Of a DNA stretch of 64,000 nt, positions 35,714 to 44,234 are shown piece by piece. Where the stretch lies: NCBI GenBank assembly GCA_900544875.1, contig UQWS01000004.1, forward strand, positions 1 to 64,000, in the 5' to 3' direction. A program made the position numbers and the translations under genes. Each line of letters starts with the position of its first letter. Within the stretch, counting starts at the first letter, position 1. The stretch comes from an uncultured Collinsella sp. GTDB lineage: Bacteria > Actinomycetota > Coriobacteriia > Coriobacteriales > Coriobacteriaceae. Under the pieces are notes generated by a model. It saw only the letters and a program-made list of their open reading frames with translations. It had not been told where the DNA came from and did no database searches.

Positions 35714-36955
35714 TTAGAGGTCCTCGCGCCAGAAGGGCATGCTCATGCAGCGCGGGCCGCCGCGGCCGCGGGAGAGCTCGGCGGAGGGCACGACGAGAAG
35801 GTCCAGGCCCTCCTTGTACAGCACGTCGTTGGTGACGGTGTTGCGGGCGTAGACGCAGATCTTGCCGGGCTCGACGCACAGGGTGTTGGAGCCGTCGTTC
35901 CACTGCTCGCGGGAGGCCGCGATCGGGTCGCCGCCGCCGCAGGGGATCAGCTTGACCTGGTCGACGCCGGTGGCGTCCTCCAGGACGTGCTCGAGGGTGT
36001 CCTCGATCAGGCGGATGTTCACGTCGCCCGGGTTCTTGCCGGCGGTCAGCTCGTAGACGCGCAGGGTGCCCATGATGGCGGGGTGGATCGTGAACTTATC
36101 GACGTCGATCTGGGTGAAGACCGTGTCGAGGTGCATGAAGGCGCGCGAGACCGGGATGTCGAAGGCCAGGATGCGCTCGACCTTGGAGTCGGAGTTCCAG
36201 AAGATGTTCTGGGCCATGACGTCGATCGCGGCGGCCTGGGTGCGCTGGGAGATGCCGACGGCGAGGGTCTTCTCGTTGATGTTCAGCACGTCGCCGCCCT
36301 CGGTGTGGAACTGGCAGTCGCGGCGGAAGTACAGCGAGACGTCCTTGTAGTCGGGGTGGTACTTGAAGATGTACTTGCCGTACAGGGTCTCGCGGTTGCG
36401 GGTGACCGAGTACATGCGGTTGAGGTTGACGCCCTCGCCGACGACCGCGAACGGGTCGCGGGTGAAGTAGAGGTTGGGCATCGGGTCGATGATCAGGTCG
36501 GACTCGGACTCGGAGTTGACCAGGGAGTCGAGGGTCGTGGACGCCGTGAGGGGCATGTCGATCTCGGACTTGGTCATGCCGGCCATGGTCTTCTTGACGA
36601 ACTCGAGGTTGTCCTCGATGGAGTCCAGCTTCTCGCGGACGATCTGCGGCATGTGCTGGCCGCGGATGCCGGCCTCGGCGATGTACTGGTCGGTGAACTC
36701 GGCGCGGGCGCCGGGGACCTGGTCGAACACCTCGGCGACGAGGTTCTCGAGATAGAGGACCTCCACGCCCTGGTCCCTCAGGATCTGGGCGAAGGTGTCG
36801 TGCTCCTGCTGCGCGACCTCCAGGAACGGGACGTCGTCGAACAGGAGTCGCTCGAGCTCGTCGGGCGGCAGGTTGAGGAGCTCGTCGCCGGGACGGTGCA
36901 GGCAGACCTTCCTGAGCTTGCCGATCTCGGAAGGCACGTGCAGACCTTTCGTCAT
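35714..36955 (-). CDS. arcA: arginine deiminase ArcA
   Basis: Hydrolyses arginine to citrulline and ammonia, 413 aa. The catalytic residues sit in PNLYFTRDPFAVVG, FHTEGGDVLNIN (Glu, His region), FMHLDTVFTQIDVDKF (His and Asp) and the Cys loop RGRGGPRCMSMPFWRED. Complete from MTKGLHVPSEIGKLRKVCLH to the end. First gene of the arc unit. The codon use is strikingly GC-rich and strongly biased, fitting a highly expressed fermentation gene. Confidence 0.98.
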   Translation of the reverse strand: MTKGLHVPSEIGKLRKVCLHRPGDELLNLPPDELERLLFDDVPFLEVAQQEHDTFAQILRDQGVEVLYLENLVAEVFDQVPGARAEFTDQYIAEAGIRGQHMPQIVREKLDSIEDNLEFVKKTMAGMTKSEIDMPLTASTTLDSLVNSESESDLIIDPMPNLYFTRDPFAVVGEGVNLNRMYSVTRNRETLYGKYIFKYHPDYKDVSLYFRRDCQFHTEGGDVLNINEKTLAVGISQRTQAAAIDVMAQNIFWNSDSKVERILAFDIPVSRAFMHLDTVFTQIDVDKFTIHPAIMGTLRVYELTAGKNPGDVNIRLIEDTLEHVLEDATGVDQVKLIPCGGGDPIAASREQWNDGSNTLCVEPGKICVYARNTVTNDVLYKEGLDLLVVPSAELSRGRGGPRCMSMPFWREDL

Positions 36956-37506
36956 GGCCTCCTACCTTTCTTTCGGGCCTTACTGGCCGAATGTATCAGC
37001 GCCCCTCCGTATGGGACGCTGCTTGCTGACAGCTCTAGTTATATCCAAAATCCACCTGCAATTCCACCTCGCCCCCGAACGGTCAGCAAAGTGCGATGAA
37101 CGGTATATCGCATATGATTCCCCCATGATGCACTTCGGTTCTCTAAAGCAGGTTTTCAAAGGTAAATGTTCTTTTTTCTAAGGAATTAAGCTAGATTGCA
37201 CAAATATTTTCATGTTTAGGAATTGCATAGCTAAAACGGTTTTCTGCATATATATGTCGTTTGTCCATGATTCAATTTGGATTCGATTATATTCAGCTCG
37301 CAATCATTCTTATTCATACATCCTCACCAATTGAGTATGGATATAGATTGTTTCTAAACGAGTTGGGCAGTTAGTTGCATGCCTTGGCAGCGTAAGAAGT
37401 AGGTAAAGATACCGTTCGCGCGATGCGTCCGTGCCACAGGTCGACTAAATTGAGACAATAGTGATTAGTGTTAGGCTACCGTCCCTTGTGGGGACTGAAC
37501 GGACAG
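36956..37506. other. 551-base AT-rich intergenic region between arcA and ppk1
   Basis: Divergent promoter region: arcA reads left, ppk1 right. It is clearly lower in GC than its surroundings. TGCGAT...ATCGCA (37095-37115) forms an inverted repeat upstream of arcA. TATTCATAC (37311-37319) and GTATGGATA (37336-37344) form another. TTGAGA (37450-37455) could be a -35 for ppk1, and GTCCC-TTGT-GGGAC (37482-37494) is a small stem at the ppk1 ribosome site. No clear arginine-regulator box could be assigned and no gene is seen. Confidence 0.5.
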
Positions 37507-40086
37507 ATGCATATGCCGAGCAAAATCGAAAAGAAGCAAGCCGCCGCAAAGCTGCGCAAACCGCCGCGCGACTTCTCGTACACGCAAAACCGAGAGCTTA
37601 GCTGGCTACGCTTTGACAACCGCGTGCTCGACGAAGCCTTCGACGAAACCGTTCCGTTATTCGAGCGACTAAAGTTCGTCTCGATCTTCGAGTCCAACCT
37701 CGACGAGTTCCTTATGGTGCGCGTGGGCGGCCTGTCCGATCTGGCGGAGCTCAAAAAACAACCTGTCGACAACAAGAGCAATATGACCGCCTCCGAACAG
37801 GTCGATGCTGTCATGGCCGAAATGCCCGGGCTCCTTACCCGTTGGGAGTCCATCTTTAAGAGCATCGAGGGCAAGCTCGACACCTTGGGCGTTCACCGCG
37901 CCCACATCGATTCGCTTACGCCCGAGGAGCGCACCTTTGTAACCCGCTACTTCCAGGCCTACGTGTCGCCGGTCATCTCGCCGCTGGTCATCGATCCTCG
38001 CCACCCCTTCCCCAACCTGCGCAACGGCGCGCTCTATCTGGCCTGTGGTCTGGACGGCGCCACCGACGAGGAGAGCCTACTGGGCCTTATCGAGATTCCC
38101 GCCTCGATGAACCGCGTGGTCGAGATCCCCTCGCCCACCGGCACCTACTCCTACATCTTGCTCGAGGACGTCATCCTCGCCTGCCTGGACAGCTGCTTTG
38201 GCTCCTATAAGCCGCTGGATCGTGCGCTGATCCGCGTCACCCGCAACGCCGACATCGATCCGGACGGCGAGGGCGTCGAAGAGGAAGAGGACTACCGCCA
38301 GCACATGAAGCGCATTCTCAAGAAGCGCCTGCGCCTGCAGCCAGTAGTGCTCGCGGTCTCGGGGTCGCTCGAGAAGGCGACGCTCAAGACTATCCGCAAG
38401 GCGCTCGAGCTTTCGCGCCGCTCGGTCTTTACCTGCGATATCCCGCTCGACCTGGGCTACGTCTTTGGCATTGAGGGCAAGATTCCCGAGCACCTGCGCA
38501 ACGAGCTCCTCTTTACGCCGTTTAAGCCGCAGCCCAACCCCACCATCGATATGACCCGCTCCATCCGCGAACAGGTGCTGCAGCACGACAAGCTGCTCTT
38601 TTATCCCTACGAGGCCATGAACCCCTTCCTGGATCTGGTGCACGAGGCCGCCTACGACCCCGAGTGCATCTCGCTGCGCATCACACTCTACCGCGTGGCC
38701 AAGCAGAGCCGCCTGTGCGAGTCGCTGATCGATGCTGCCGAGAACGGCAAAGAGGTCACGGTGCTCATGGAACTTCGTGCCCGCTTTGACGAGCAGAACA
38801 ACATCGAGTGGGCCGAGCGTCTGGAAGAGGCGGGCTGCACCGTCATCTATGGTTCCGAGGGCTTTAAATGCCACTCAAAGATCTGCCAGCTCACCTATCG
38901 CGAGGGCATGGCGCTCACCCGCCTCACGCTTTTGGGCACCGGCAACTTTAACGAGAAGACGGCCAAACTCTACAGCGACTTTATGCTCATGACAGCCCAT
39001 CCCGGCATCGGTGAAGACGCCAACCTGTTCTTCCGCAATCTGTCGCTGGGCAACCTGCGCGGCGACTACCGCTTCCTGGGTGTGGCGCCCGTCGGACTGA
39101 AACCGCTCATCATGCGCGGGCTTGACCGCGAGATTCAGCGCGCCCTTGCCGGCGAGCCCGCCCGCGTGTTCTTTAAGCTCAACTCGCTGACCGACCGCGA
39201 GGTCATCGACAAGATCGCCGAGGCATCGTGTGCCGGCGTGCGCGTAGACATGATCATCCGCGGCATCTCGTGCCTCAAGCCCGGTGTTTCGGGCAAGACC
39301 GAGAACGTGCATGTCCGCTCCATCGTCGGACGCTTTTTGGAGCACGCGCGTGTTTACGCTTTTGGCGTGGACTCGGACATGGTTTACCTGAGCTCAGCAG
39401 ACATGATGACACGCAACACCGAGCACCGCGTGGAGATCGCCTTCCCCGTGCTCGACCCCACCTGCCGCGCCCTGGTACACGAGTACATGGGCATGCAGCT
39501 GCAGGACAACGTGAAGGCCCGCAGCCTCACGAGCGACGGCACCTGGGTCCCCGTGGAGTGTGCAGAGGGTGAGAAACCCTTCAACTCGCAGGAAGCTCTA
39601 CTGGAGCGTGCCTATCGCAACGCCGAGGCCGCCGCGCAGCAGCGCGCACAGGAGAAGGAACGTGTGGCCGAAGAAGCTATTCAGGACGAGGTTGAACATG
39701 GGGCAGCCGCCAAACCGGAAGCGGTTGCCGCTCCCCCGGTGAATGAGCCCGAGGCTGCCGCAGAGCCCGCCATGGAGAAAGCGCCCGAGCCCGCTACCGC
39801 GACTCCGGAGCCCGCCGCCGAGGCAAAGCCCGCCTCAGCTCCTGATCCGCAGCCGACCTCACCCAAGGTCCAAGAGGTCCAGGCGACCGTCATTGAGCCC
39901 GAGCCTGCACCTGCACCTCAGCCCGAGCCGCAGGTCACCAAGCCCGTATCCGAGACGAGCGCCCGTCGCGATAAGCCCGCCGGCAAGACCAAGGCCATCG
40001 AGCGCCATCGCCCCGGTCGCGTGCGCATAGGCCTGGGCCTGATCGGCCTGGGTCTTAAGACGCTCATTACCGGCAAGACGAAATAG
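37507..40086 (+). CDS. ppk1: polyphosphate kinase PPK1 with a long C-terminal extension
   Basis: Synthesises polyphosphate from ATP, 859 aa from the ATG at 37507. The PPK1 core (about residues 22-690) begins FSYTQNRELSWLRFDNRVLDEA and has the autophosphorylated His in GFKCHSKICQL and metal/ATP residues in LLGTGNFNEKTAKLYSDFML. A further 160 or so residues follow, rich in Pro, Ala and Glu (PEPAPAPQPEPQVTKP), ending in a basic region and a Gly/Leu helix (GRVRIGLGLIGLGLKTLI). Typical PPK1 proteins end near 700. The tail looks unstructured with a possible amphipathic membrane-contact helix; its function is unknown. A second in-frame ATG two codons later is an alternative start. A terminator follows. 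Confidence 0.95.
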   Translation: MHMPSKIEKKQAAAKLRKPPRDFSYTQNRELSWLRFDNRVLDEAFDETVPLFERLKFVSIFESNLDEFLMVRVGGLSDLAELKKQPVDNKSNMTASEQVDAVMAEMPGLLTRWESIFKSIEGKLDTLGVHRAHIDSLTPEERTFVTRYFQAYVSPVISPLVIDPRHPFPNLRNGALYLACGLDGATDEESLLGLIEIPASMNRVVEIPSPTGTYSYILLEDVILACLDSCFGSYKPLDRALIRVTRNADIDPDGEGVEEEEDYRQHMKRILKKRLRLQPVVLAVSGSLEKATLKTIRKALELSRRSVFTCDIPLDLGYVFGIEGKIPEHLRNELLFTPFKPQPNPTIDMTRSIREQVLQHDKLLFYPYEAMNPFLDLVHEAAYDPECISLRITLYRVAKQSRLCESLIDAAENGKEVTVLMELRARFDEQNNIEWAERLEEAGCTVIYGSEGFKCHSKICQLTYREGMALTRLTLLGTGNFNEKTAKLYSDFMLMTAHPGIGEDANLFFRNLSLGNLRGDYRFLGVAPVGLKPLIMRGLDREIQRALAGEPARVFFKLNSLTDREVIDKIAEASCAGVRVDMIIRGISCLKPGVSGKTENVHVRSIVGRFLEHARVYAFGVDSDMVYLSSADMMTRNTEHRVEIAFPVLDPTCRALVHEYMGMQLQDNVKARSLTSDGTWVPVECAEGEKPFNSQEALLERAYRNAEAAAQQRAQEKERVAEEAIQDEVEHGAAAKPEAVAAPPVNEPEAAAEPAMEKAPEPATATPEPAAEAKPASAPDPQPTSPKVQEVQATVIEPEPAPAPQPEPQVTKPVSETSARRDKPAGKTKAIERHRPGRVRIGLGLIGLGLKTLITGKTK

Positions 40087-40111
40087 TCGTTTGTAGAAGC
40101 AGTTTGTAGAA

Positions 40112-40153
40112 GCGCCCCGCATTTGAGGAAAGCCTCGGATGCGGGGCGCTTTT
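40112..40153 (+). terminator. ppk1 terminator
   Basis: Stem AGCGCCCCGCAT / ATGCGGGGCGCT with a 17-base loop, followed by TTTTCC, between ppk1 and the methyltransferase gene. Confidence 0.9.
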
Positions 40154-40199
40154 CCCTGCTACCATGGTGCGAGCAACAACGCGAATGACAGGCAGGAAT

Positions 40200-41513
40200 A
40201 TGAAGCTCACTATAGAATCGATGACCTACGGCGCCGACGGGCTGGCGCACGCCGACAACGGCAAGGCCGTCTTTGTGCAGGGTGCCGTGGCAGGCGACAC
40301 CGTCGAGGCCGAGGTCGTACAGGACGGCAAGTCGTTCATGCGCGCCCGCACCACCGAGATTCTGGAGCCAAGCCCCGATCGCATTCAGCCTCCCTGCCCC
40401 TTCGTGGGCATCTGCGGCGGCTGCTCGTGGGGCAATCTCTCACGCACGGCACAGCTCGCCGCCAAGGAGCAAAACCTGCGCTCCACGCTCGAGCGCATCG
40501 GCAAGTTCTCTCCTGAGCAGGTCGATGAGTTGGTACAGCCCATCTGCCACACCAAGGACGACTGGGGCTACCGCAATAAAATCGAGCTCGAACCGACCGT
40601 CGTCAACGGTCGCGTGCGCCTTGGCATGCACGGTGTCGACCCCAGCAAAATCGTGACCGTCGATACGTGCCCGCTGTTCGATAAGCGCTTCCCGAAGGCG
40701 CTCAAATCGGTCGTCGGCGCGCTCAACTATCTGAGCGGCAGCCACGACCTGGGCCTCGAGCGCGTGGGCATTCGCGCCTCGCGCCGCACCAAGGCGCTCG
40801 AGGTCGCTCTCTGGACGCCTACGGGCTCCTTCCCGCGCTCGCAGGTCTCCCGCGTGCTGGCAGACGCCGCTCATCCCACGAGCATCGTGCGCGTGATGAG
40901 CAAGGGCGAAAAGAAGGCCCGCCGTGTCTCCAAGGTCGAAATGCTCGCCGGAGAGGGCTCATGGACCGAGAATATCGCCGAGGGTCAGATGCGCTTGTCT
41001 GCCCCGTCTTTTTTCCAGGTCAACACCAAGGGTGCCGAGATTTTGATCGAGCTTGTCATGGAAGCGCTCGACCCGCAGGAAGACGAGCTTGCCGTGGACC
41101 TGTACTGCGGTGCCGGCACCTTTACCCTGCCGCTCGCCCGCCGCTGCGACTTTGTCGCTGCCGTCGAGGCCTACGGCCCCGCCGTGCGCGATCTACGCCG
41201 TAACCTGGAAATCAACAAGCTTGATAACGTCGACGTCATTGGCGGAGACGCGGTGCGCGAGTTCCCCGACCAGGACGCCGATGTCCTAGTAGTCGACCCG
41301 CCGCGTGCAGGCCTAGCGCCTGAGGCCATCGACCTCATCGCCAGCACAAGCGCTCGCGATGTCGCCTATGTGAGCTGCGACCCGGCCACCCTGGCGCGCG
41401 ATCTTAAACGCTTTGTCGAGGAAGGCACTTTCTCTCCCATCAAGATCACACCGGTCGACCTATTCCCGCAAACCTTCCACTGCGAAACCGTCGTCCACCT
41501 CAAGCGTAACTAG
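40200..41513 (+). CDS. rlmD: 23S rRNA (uracil-C5) methyltransferase, RlmD/RumA type
   Basis: SAM-dependent RNA m5U methyltransferase, 437 aa. N-terminal TRAM domain (MKLTIESMTYGADGLAHAD... GDTVEAEVV), a [4Fe-4S] site with Cys in PPCPFVGICGGCSW and DTCPLFDK, SAM motif DLYCGAGTFTLPLARR, DPPRAGL and the catalytic Cys region YVSCDPATLARDL. The exact target (RlmD, RlmC or TrmA-like) cannot be told from the sequence alone. The ATG at 40200 follows GGCAGGAAT; upstream ATGs at 40164 and 40185 lack a good site. Confidence 0.92.
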   Translation: MKLTIESMTYGADGLAHADNGKAVFVQGAVAGDTVEAEVVQDGKSFMRARTTEILEPSPDRIQPPCPFVGICGGCSWGNLSRTAQLAAKEQNLRSTLERIGKFSPEQVDELVQPICHTKDDWGYRNKIELEPTVVNGRVRLGMHGVDPSKIVTVDTCPLFDKRFPKALKSVVGALNYLSGSHDLGLERVGIRASRRTKALEVALWTPTGSFPRSQVSRVLADAAHPTSIVRVMSKGEKKARRVSKVEMLAGEGSWTENIAEGQMRLSAPSFFQVNTKGAEILIELVMEALDPQEDELAVDLYCGAGTFTLPLARRCDFVAAVEAYGPAVRDLRRNLEINKLDNVDVIGGDAVREFPDQDADVLVVDPPRAGLAPEAIDLIASTSARDVAYVSCDPATLARDLKRFVEEGTFSPIKITPVDLFPQTFHCETVVHLKRN

Positions 41514-41527
41514 CTGATGATTTTTCT

Positions 41528-41581
41528 GGCACGGGGATTAAATAATCAATTTGTACCGAATGATTATTTAATCCCCGTGCC
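41528..41581 (+). terminator. long-arm terminator after the methyltransferase gene
   Basis: Perfect 21-base arms (41528-41548 and 41561-41581, GGCACGGGG...ATCA) with a 12-base loop, followed by TTTTT. Confidence 0.9.
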
Positions 41582-41671
41582 TTTTTAAACATTGGGAAAT
41601 CGAGCGTGGCAAGCGTATGTCTTCGGGGTATAAGACGGCTAATTGTATGCCGCCTTACGAAAGGAACCCTC

Positions 41672-42214
41672 ATGCCCAGCGTTGCCGTTCTCGCCGCCGA
41701 TGGCTTTGAAACGATTGAATGCCTGACCGTGGTCGATGTCATGCGTCGCGGCGGCGTGCGTGCCACGCTCGTCTCGATCATGCCCACGCGAGAGGTCGTA
41801 AGCTCGCTGCAGATCCCCGTGACCTGCGATGCGCTCTTTGATGAGATCAACTTTGACGAGTACGACTGTGTCGTACTGCCCGGCGGCCTACCAGGTGCCA
41901 CCAATCTGCGCGCAGATCAGCGTGTCTGCGACGTGGTCTGCGAGTTCGCCGCGACCAAGCACGTCGCCGCCATCTGCGCCGCCCCATTTATCCTGGGCGA
42001 GCTCGACCTGCTCGAGGGGCGCCACGCCACGTGCTTCCCTGGCTTTGAGAAAAGCTTCCCCGAAGGCGCCTATACCGGCGAGAAGGTTACGCAAGACGGC
42101 AACATCATCACCGCCAGCGGCATGGCCCAGTCGCTCCCCTTTGCGCTTGAGCTGCTGCGCACGCTCGCCGGCGACAAGGCCGTCGAGAAAGTCGCCGAGG
42201 GCATTCAGCTATGA
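41672..42214 (+). CDS. DJ-1/PfpI family protein
   Basis: A 180-residue DJ-1/ThiJ-like protein (PF01965). Glu in AADGFETIECL and Cys in VAAICAAPFILGEL are the family's active-site pair; the second half shows PGFEKSFPEGAYTGEKV, close to DJ-1 proper and YajL. Roles in this family include protein and nucleotide deglycation and oxidative stress chaperoning; which applies is not known. The start at 41672 follows GAAAGGAACCCTC. The stop overlaps the start of maf by four bases (ATGA). Confidence 0.92.
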   Translation: MPSVAVLAADGFETIECLTVVDVMRRGGVRATLVSIMPTREVVSSLQIPVTCDALFDEINFDEYDCVVLPGGLPGATNLRADQRVCDVVCEFAATKHVAAICAAPFILGELDLLEGRHATCFPGFEKSFPEGAYTGEKVTQDGNIITASGMAQSLPFALELLRTLAGDKAVEKVAEGIQL

Positions 42215-42792
42215 TTCTGGCTTCGCAATCACCGCGCCGCATCGAGTTGATGCGCGAGGCGGACTATGACATTCGCATCATTCCTGCCGATATCGACGAA
42301 ACGCCGTTTGATGGCGAGGCCCCGCTTACGCTCGTTGAACGCTTAGCAAGCGCAAAAGCCGCCGCCGTTGCCGCCGAGCATGCCGAGCCCAATGAGCTAA
42401 CGGTCGCGGCCGACACCATCGTCACCTTTGACGGCAAGATTCTGGGCAAGCCGGCAACCGAGGACGAGGCGCGCACCATGCTCCGTGAGCTTTCGGGCCG
42501 CACGCACCAGGTCGCAACCGGCGTCTGCATCGTTAAGGCAGGCGATACGGCCGCCCCGCATGCCGCCGAGAGTCTGTCCTTTGTCGATGTGACCGACGTG
42601 ACGTTCTACGAGCTCACCGACGAGCAAATCGAGCACTACGTCGCCTCGGGAGAGCCCATGGACAAGGCCGGCGCCTACGGCATTCAGGGCACAGGAGGAC
42701 GCATGCTCGTGCACGATATTTCGGGCGACTTCTATAACGTGGTGGGCCTACCCATCGCCCGCGTCGCGCGCGCGATTCAAAAACTCTCGTAA
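42211..42792 (+). CDS. maf: Maf nucleotide pyrophosphatase
   Basis: House-cleaning NTP pyrophosphatase of the Maf/YhdE type, 193 aa. MILASQSPRRIELM is the conserved N-terminus, VAADTIVTFDGKILGKP the active-site loop, ELSGRTHQVATGVCI and SGEPMDKAGAYGIQGTGG the later ones. The pattern suits the dTTP/UTP and modified-pyrimidine subgroup. Overlaps the DJ-1 gene by four bases, so the two are co-translated. Confidence 0.95.
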   Translation: MILASQSPRRIELMREADYDIRIIPADIDETPFDGEAPLTLVERLASAKAAAVAAEHAEPNELTVAADTIVTFDGKILGKPATEDEARTMLRELSGRTHQVATGVCIVKAGDTAAPHAAESLSFVDVTDVTFYELTDEQIEHYVASGEPMDKAGAYGIQGTGGRMLVHDISGDFYNVVGLPIARVARAIQKLS

Positions 42793-42893
42793 TTGCATCT
42801 GGCGCTGGGTATCCCCCGGCGCCTACAATTTTGGCGTACCGTACGGATCCCGACCGGGCACAAGGCGCGGCGGAAAACCGATAGGAGTTAAAC

Positions 42894-43895
42894 ATGGATA
42901 CACTGCTCGAGGCCATTGACGTCTGCGATGTCGATGGCTTTTGCTATGGCAACTATACGGACGAGGAGGCCGGCACCGGTTGCACCGTAATCGTGGCACC
43001 CGAAGGCGCCACCGGCGGCGTTGACGTTCGCGGCGGTGCTCCAGCATCGCGCGAAACCGACCTGCTGCGACCCGAGAACACCGTCGACAAGGTCCACGCC
43101 GTCTGCCTTTCAGGTGGATCGGCCTTTGGCCTCGAGGCTGCAAGCGGCGTCGCTCGCGAGCTTGAGAGCCGCGGCATCGGCCTTCCCGTCGGCCCCACGC
43201 AGGTGCCTATCGTGTGCTCCAGCTGTATCTTCGACCTCGCCTTTGGTAACCCCACCGTTCGCCCCGACATTGAGGCCGGCATCGCCGCGGTGCGCGAAGC
43301 ACTCGACAACACCCCCACCAAGCTCGAACAGGGCAACGTGGGCGCCGGCACGGGTGCCACCGTCGGAAAGCTCATGGGCCCCGCCACCTGCATGAAGGCC
43401 GGCCTTGGCGCTGCCGCCGTGGCGCTCGGTCCCGTTAAGGTAGGCGCCGTGGTTTCGGTCAACGCCTGCGGCAACGTGGTCGACCCCTTCACCGGCGAGT
43501 GGGTCGCCGGTATGCGCGCCGCAGCCGATAGTGACCAGATCGTCGACATGGAACTCGCAGCCTTTGCCGCCGCCGGATCCATGCAGATGCCGCTCGACCG
43601 CACCAACACCACCATCAGCTGCATCGTCACCAACGTGGAACTCACTAAGGCACAAGCCACCAAGGTCTCCCAGATGGCCGCAGACGCCTACGCACACGCC
43701 ATCCGTCCCACGCACACCACCAACGATGGCGACACCATCTACACCCTCGCCAGCGGCAAACTGGGCGCCCAGGCAAGCGCCGCCGTTCCCCTAGACCTGC
43801 TGGGCATGCTCGCAGTAAGGGCCCTGGAAACTGCCATCGTAAACGGAGCCAAAACCGCCAAAACCTCCCACGGCATCCCGGGTGCCGCGAAGTAA
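42894..43895 (+). CDS. P1 family (S58, DmpA-like) peptidase
   Basis: N-terminal nucleophile hydrolase of peptidase family S58 (PF03576), 333 aa. Family marks are CLSGGSAFGLEAASGVARELES, the autocleavage region KLEQGNVGAGTGATVGKLMG, and GAVVSVNACGNVVDPFTGEWVAG. Members are aminopeptidases on short or beta-amino peptides. Cleavage would separate an N-terminal and a C-terminal chain within the GAGTGATVG region. The start at 42894 follows TAGGAGTTAAAC. Downstream lie two long inverted repeats. Confidence 0.9.
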   Translation: MDTLLEAIDVCDVDGFCYGNYTDEEAGTGCTVIVAPEGATGGVDVRGGAPASRETDLLRPENTVDKVHAVCLSGGSAFGLEAASGVARELESRGIGLPVGPTQVPIVCSSCIFDLAFGNPTVRPDIEAGIAAVREALDNTPTKLEQGNVGAGTGATVGKLMGPATCMKAGLGAAAVALGPVKVGAVVSVNACGNVVDPFTGEWVAGMRAAADSDQIVDMELAAFAAAGSMQMPLDRTNTTISCIVTNVELTKAQATKVSQMAADAYAHAIRPTHTTNDGDTIYTLASGKLGAQASAAVPLDLLGMLAVRALETAIVNGAKTAKTSHGIPGAAK

Positions 43896-43907
43896 ACTAG
43901 CTCGTCC

Positions 43908-44032
43908 GGTTGCCCGGTGGGGCTTGGTTATGTTTGCTGCTCTACAGTCCTGGCTCGCACTAAGAGCACATTAAGTGCTCTTCGGCTCGTGCGGAACTCG
44001 CGACAAACATAACCAAGCCCCACCGGGCAACC
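43908..44032 (+). repeat. inverted repeat with 29-base perfect arms and a conserved loop
   Basis: Arms 43908-43936 and 44004-44032 are perfectly complementary (GGTTGCCCGG...TGTTTG). The 67-base interior holds an inner stem AAGAGCAC / GTGCTCTT, plus segments whose reverse complements (AGTTCCG and TGCGAGCCAGGACTGT) match the loop of the element at 44125. Lies after the P1 peptidase gene. Confidence 0.8.
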
Positions 44033-44124
44033 TACCAACCAAGTCTTTTCAGCCCAGGCCCCTGTGTACCGCGCGTCTAAGATCTTCAAATTCAGGCACC
44101 CTGACAATCGATTCTTATAGCAGA

Positions 44125-44202
44125 GGCCCCTTGGCCTTTAGTTTGATACAAGTTCCGTGCGAGCAGGACTGTTCGCAGTATCAAACTAAAGGCCAAGGGG
44201 CC
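44125..44202 (-). repeat. inverted repeat with 24-base perfect arms and a conserved loop
   Basis: Arms 44125-44148 and 44179-44202 (GGCCCCTTGG...TTTGATA) are perfect; the 30-base loop contains AGTTCCGTGCGAGCAGGACT. It lies 32 bases after the glycosyltransferase stop on the minus strand, so it probably ends the glf-GT unit. Between this and the previous repeat (44033-44124) nothing else was recognised. Confidence 0.8.
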
Positions 44203-44234
44203 CAGTCAACCTATCAGCAGCGATTACTCAGCAG

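Noticed and set aside
34607..37099. Plus-strand open frame of 830 codons opposite arcB and arcA
   Set aside because: Val/Leu/Gly/Asp-rich shadow of the two highly biased arc genes on the other strand; no domain, no ribosome site.
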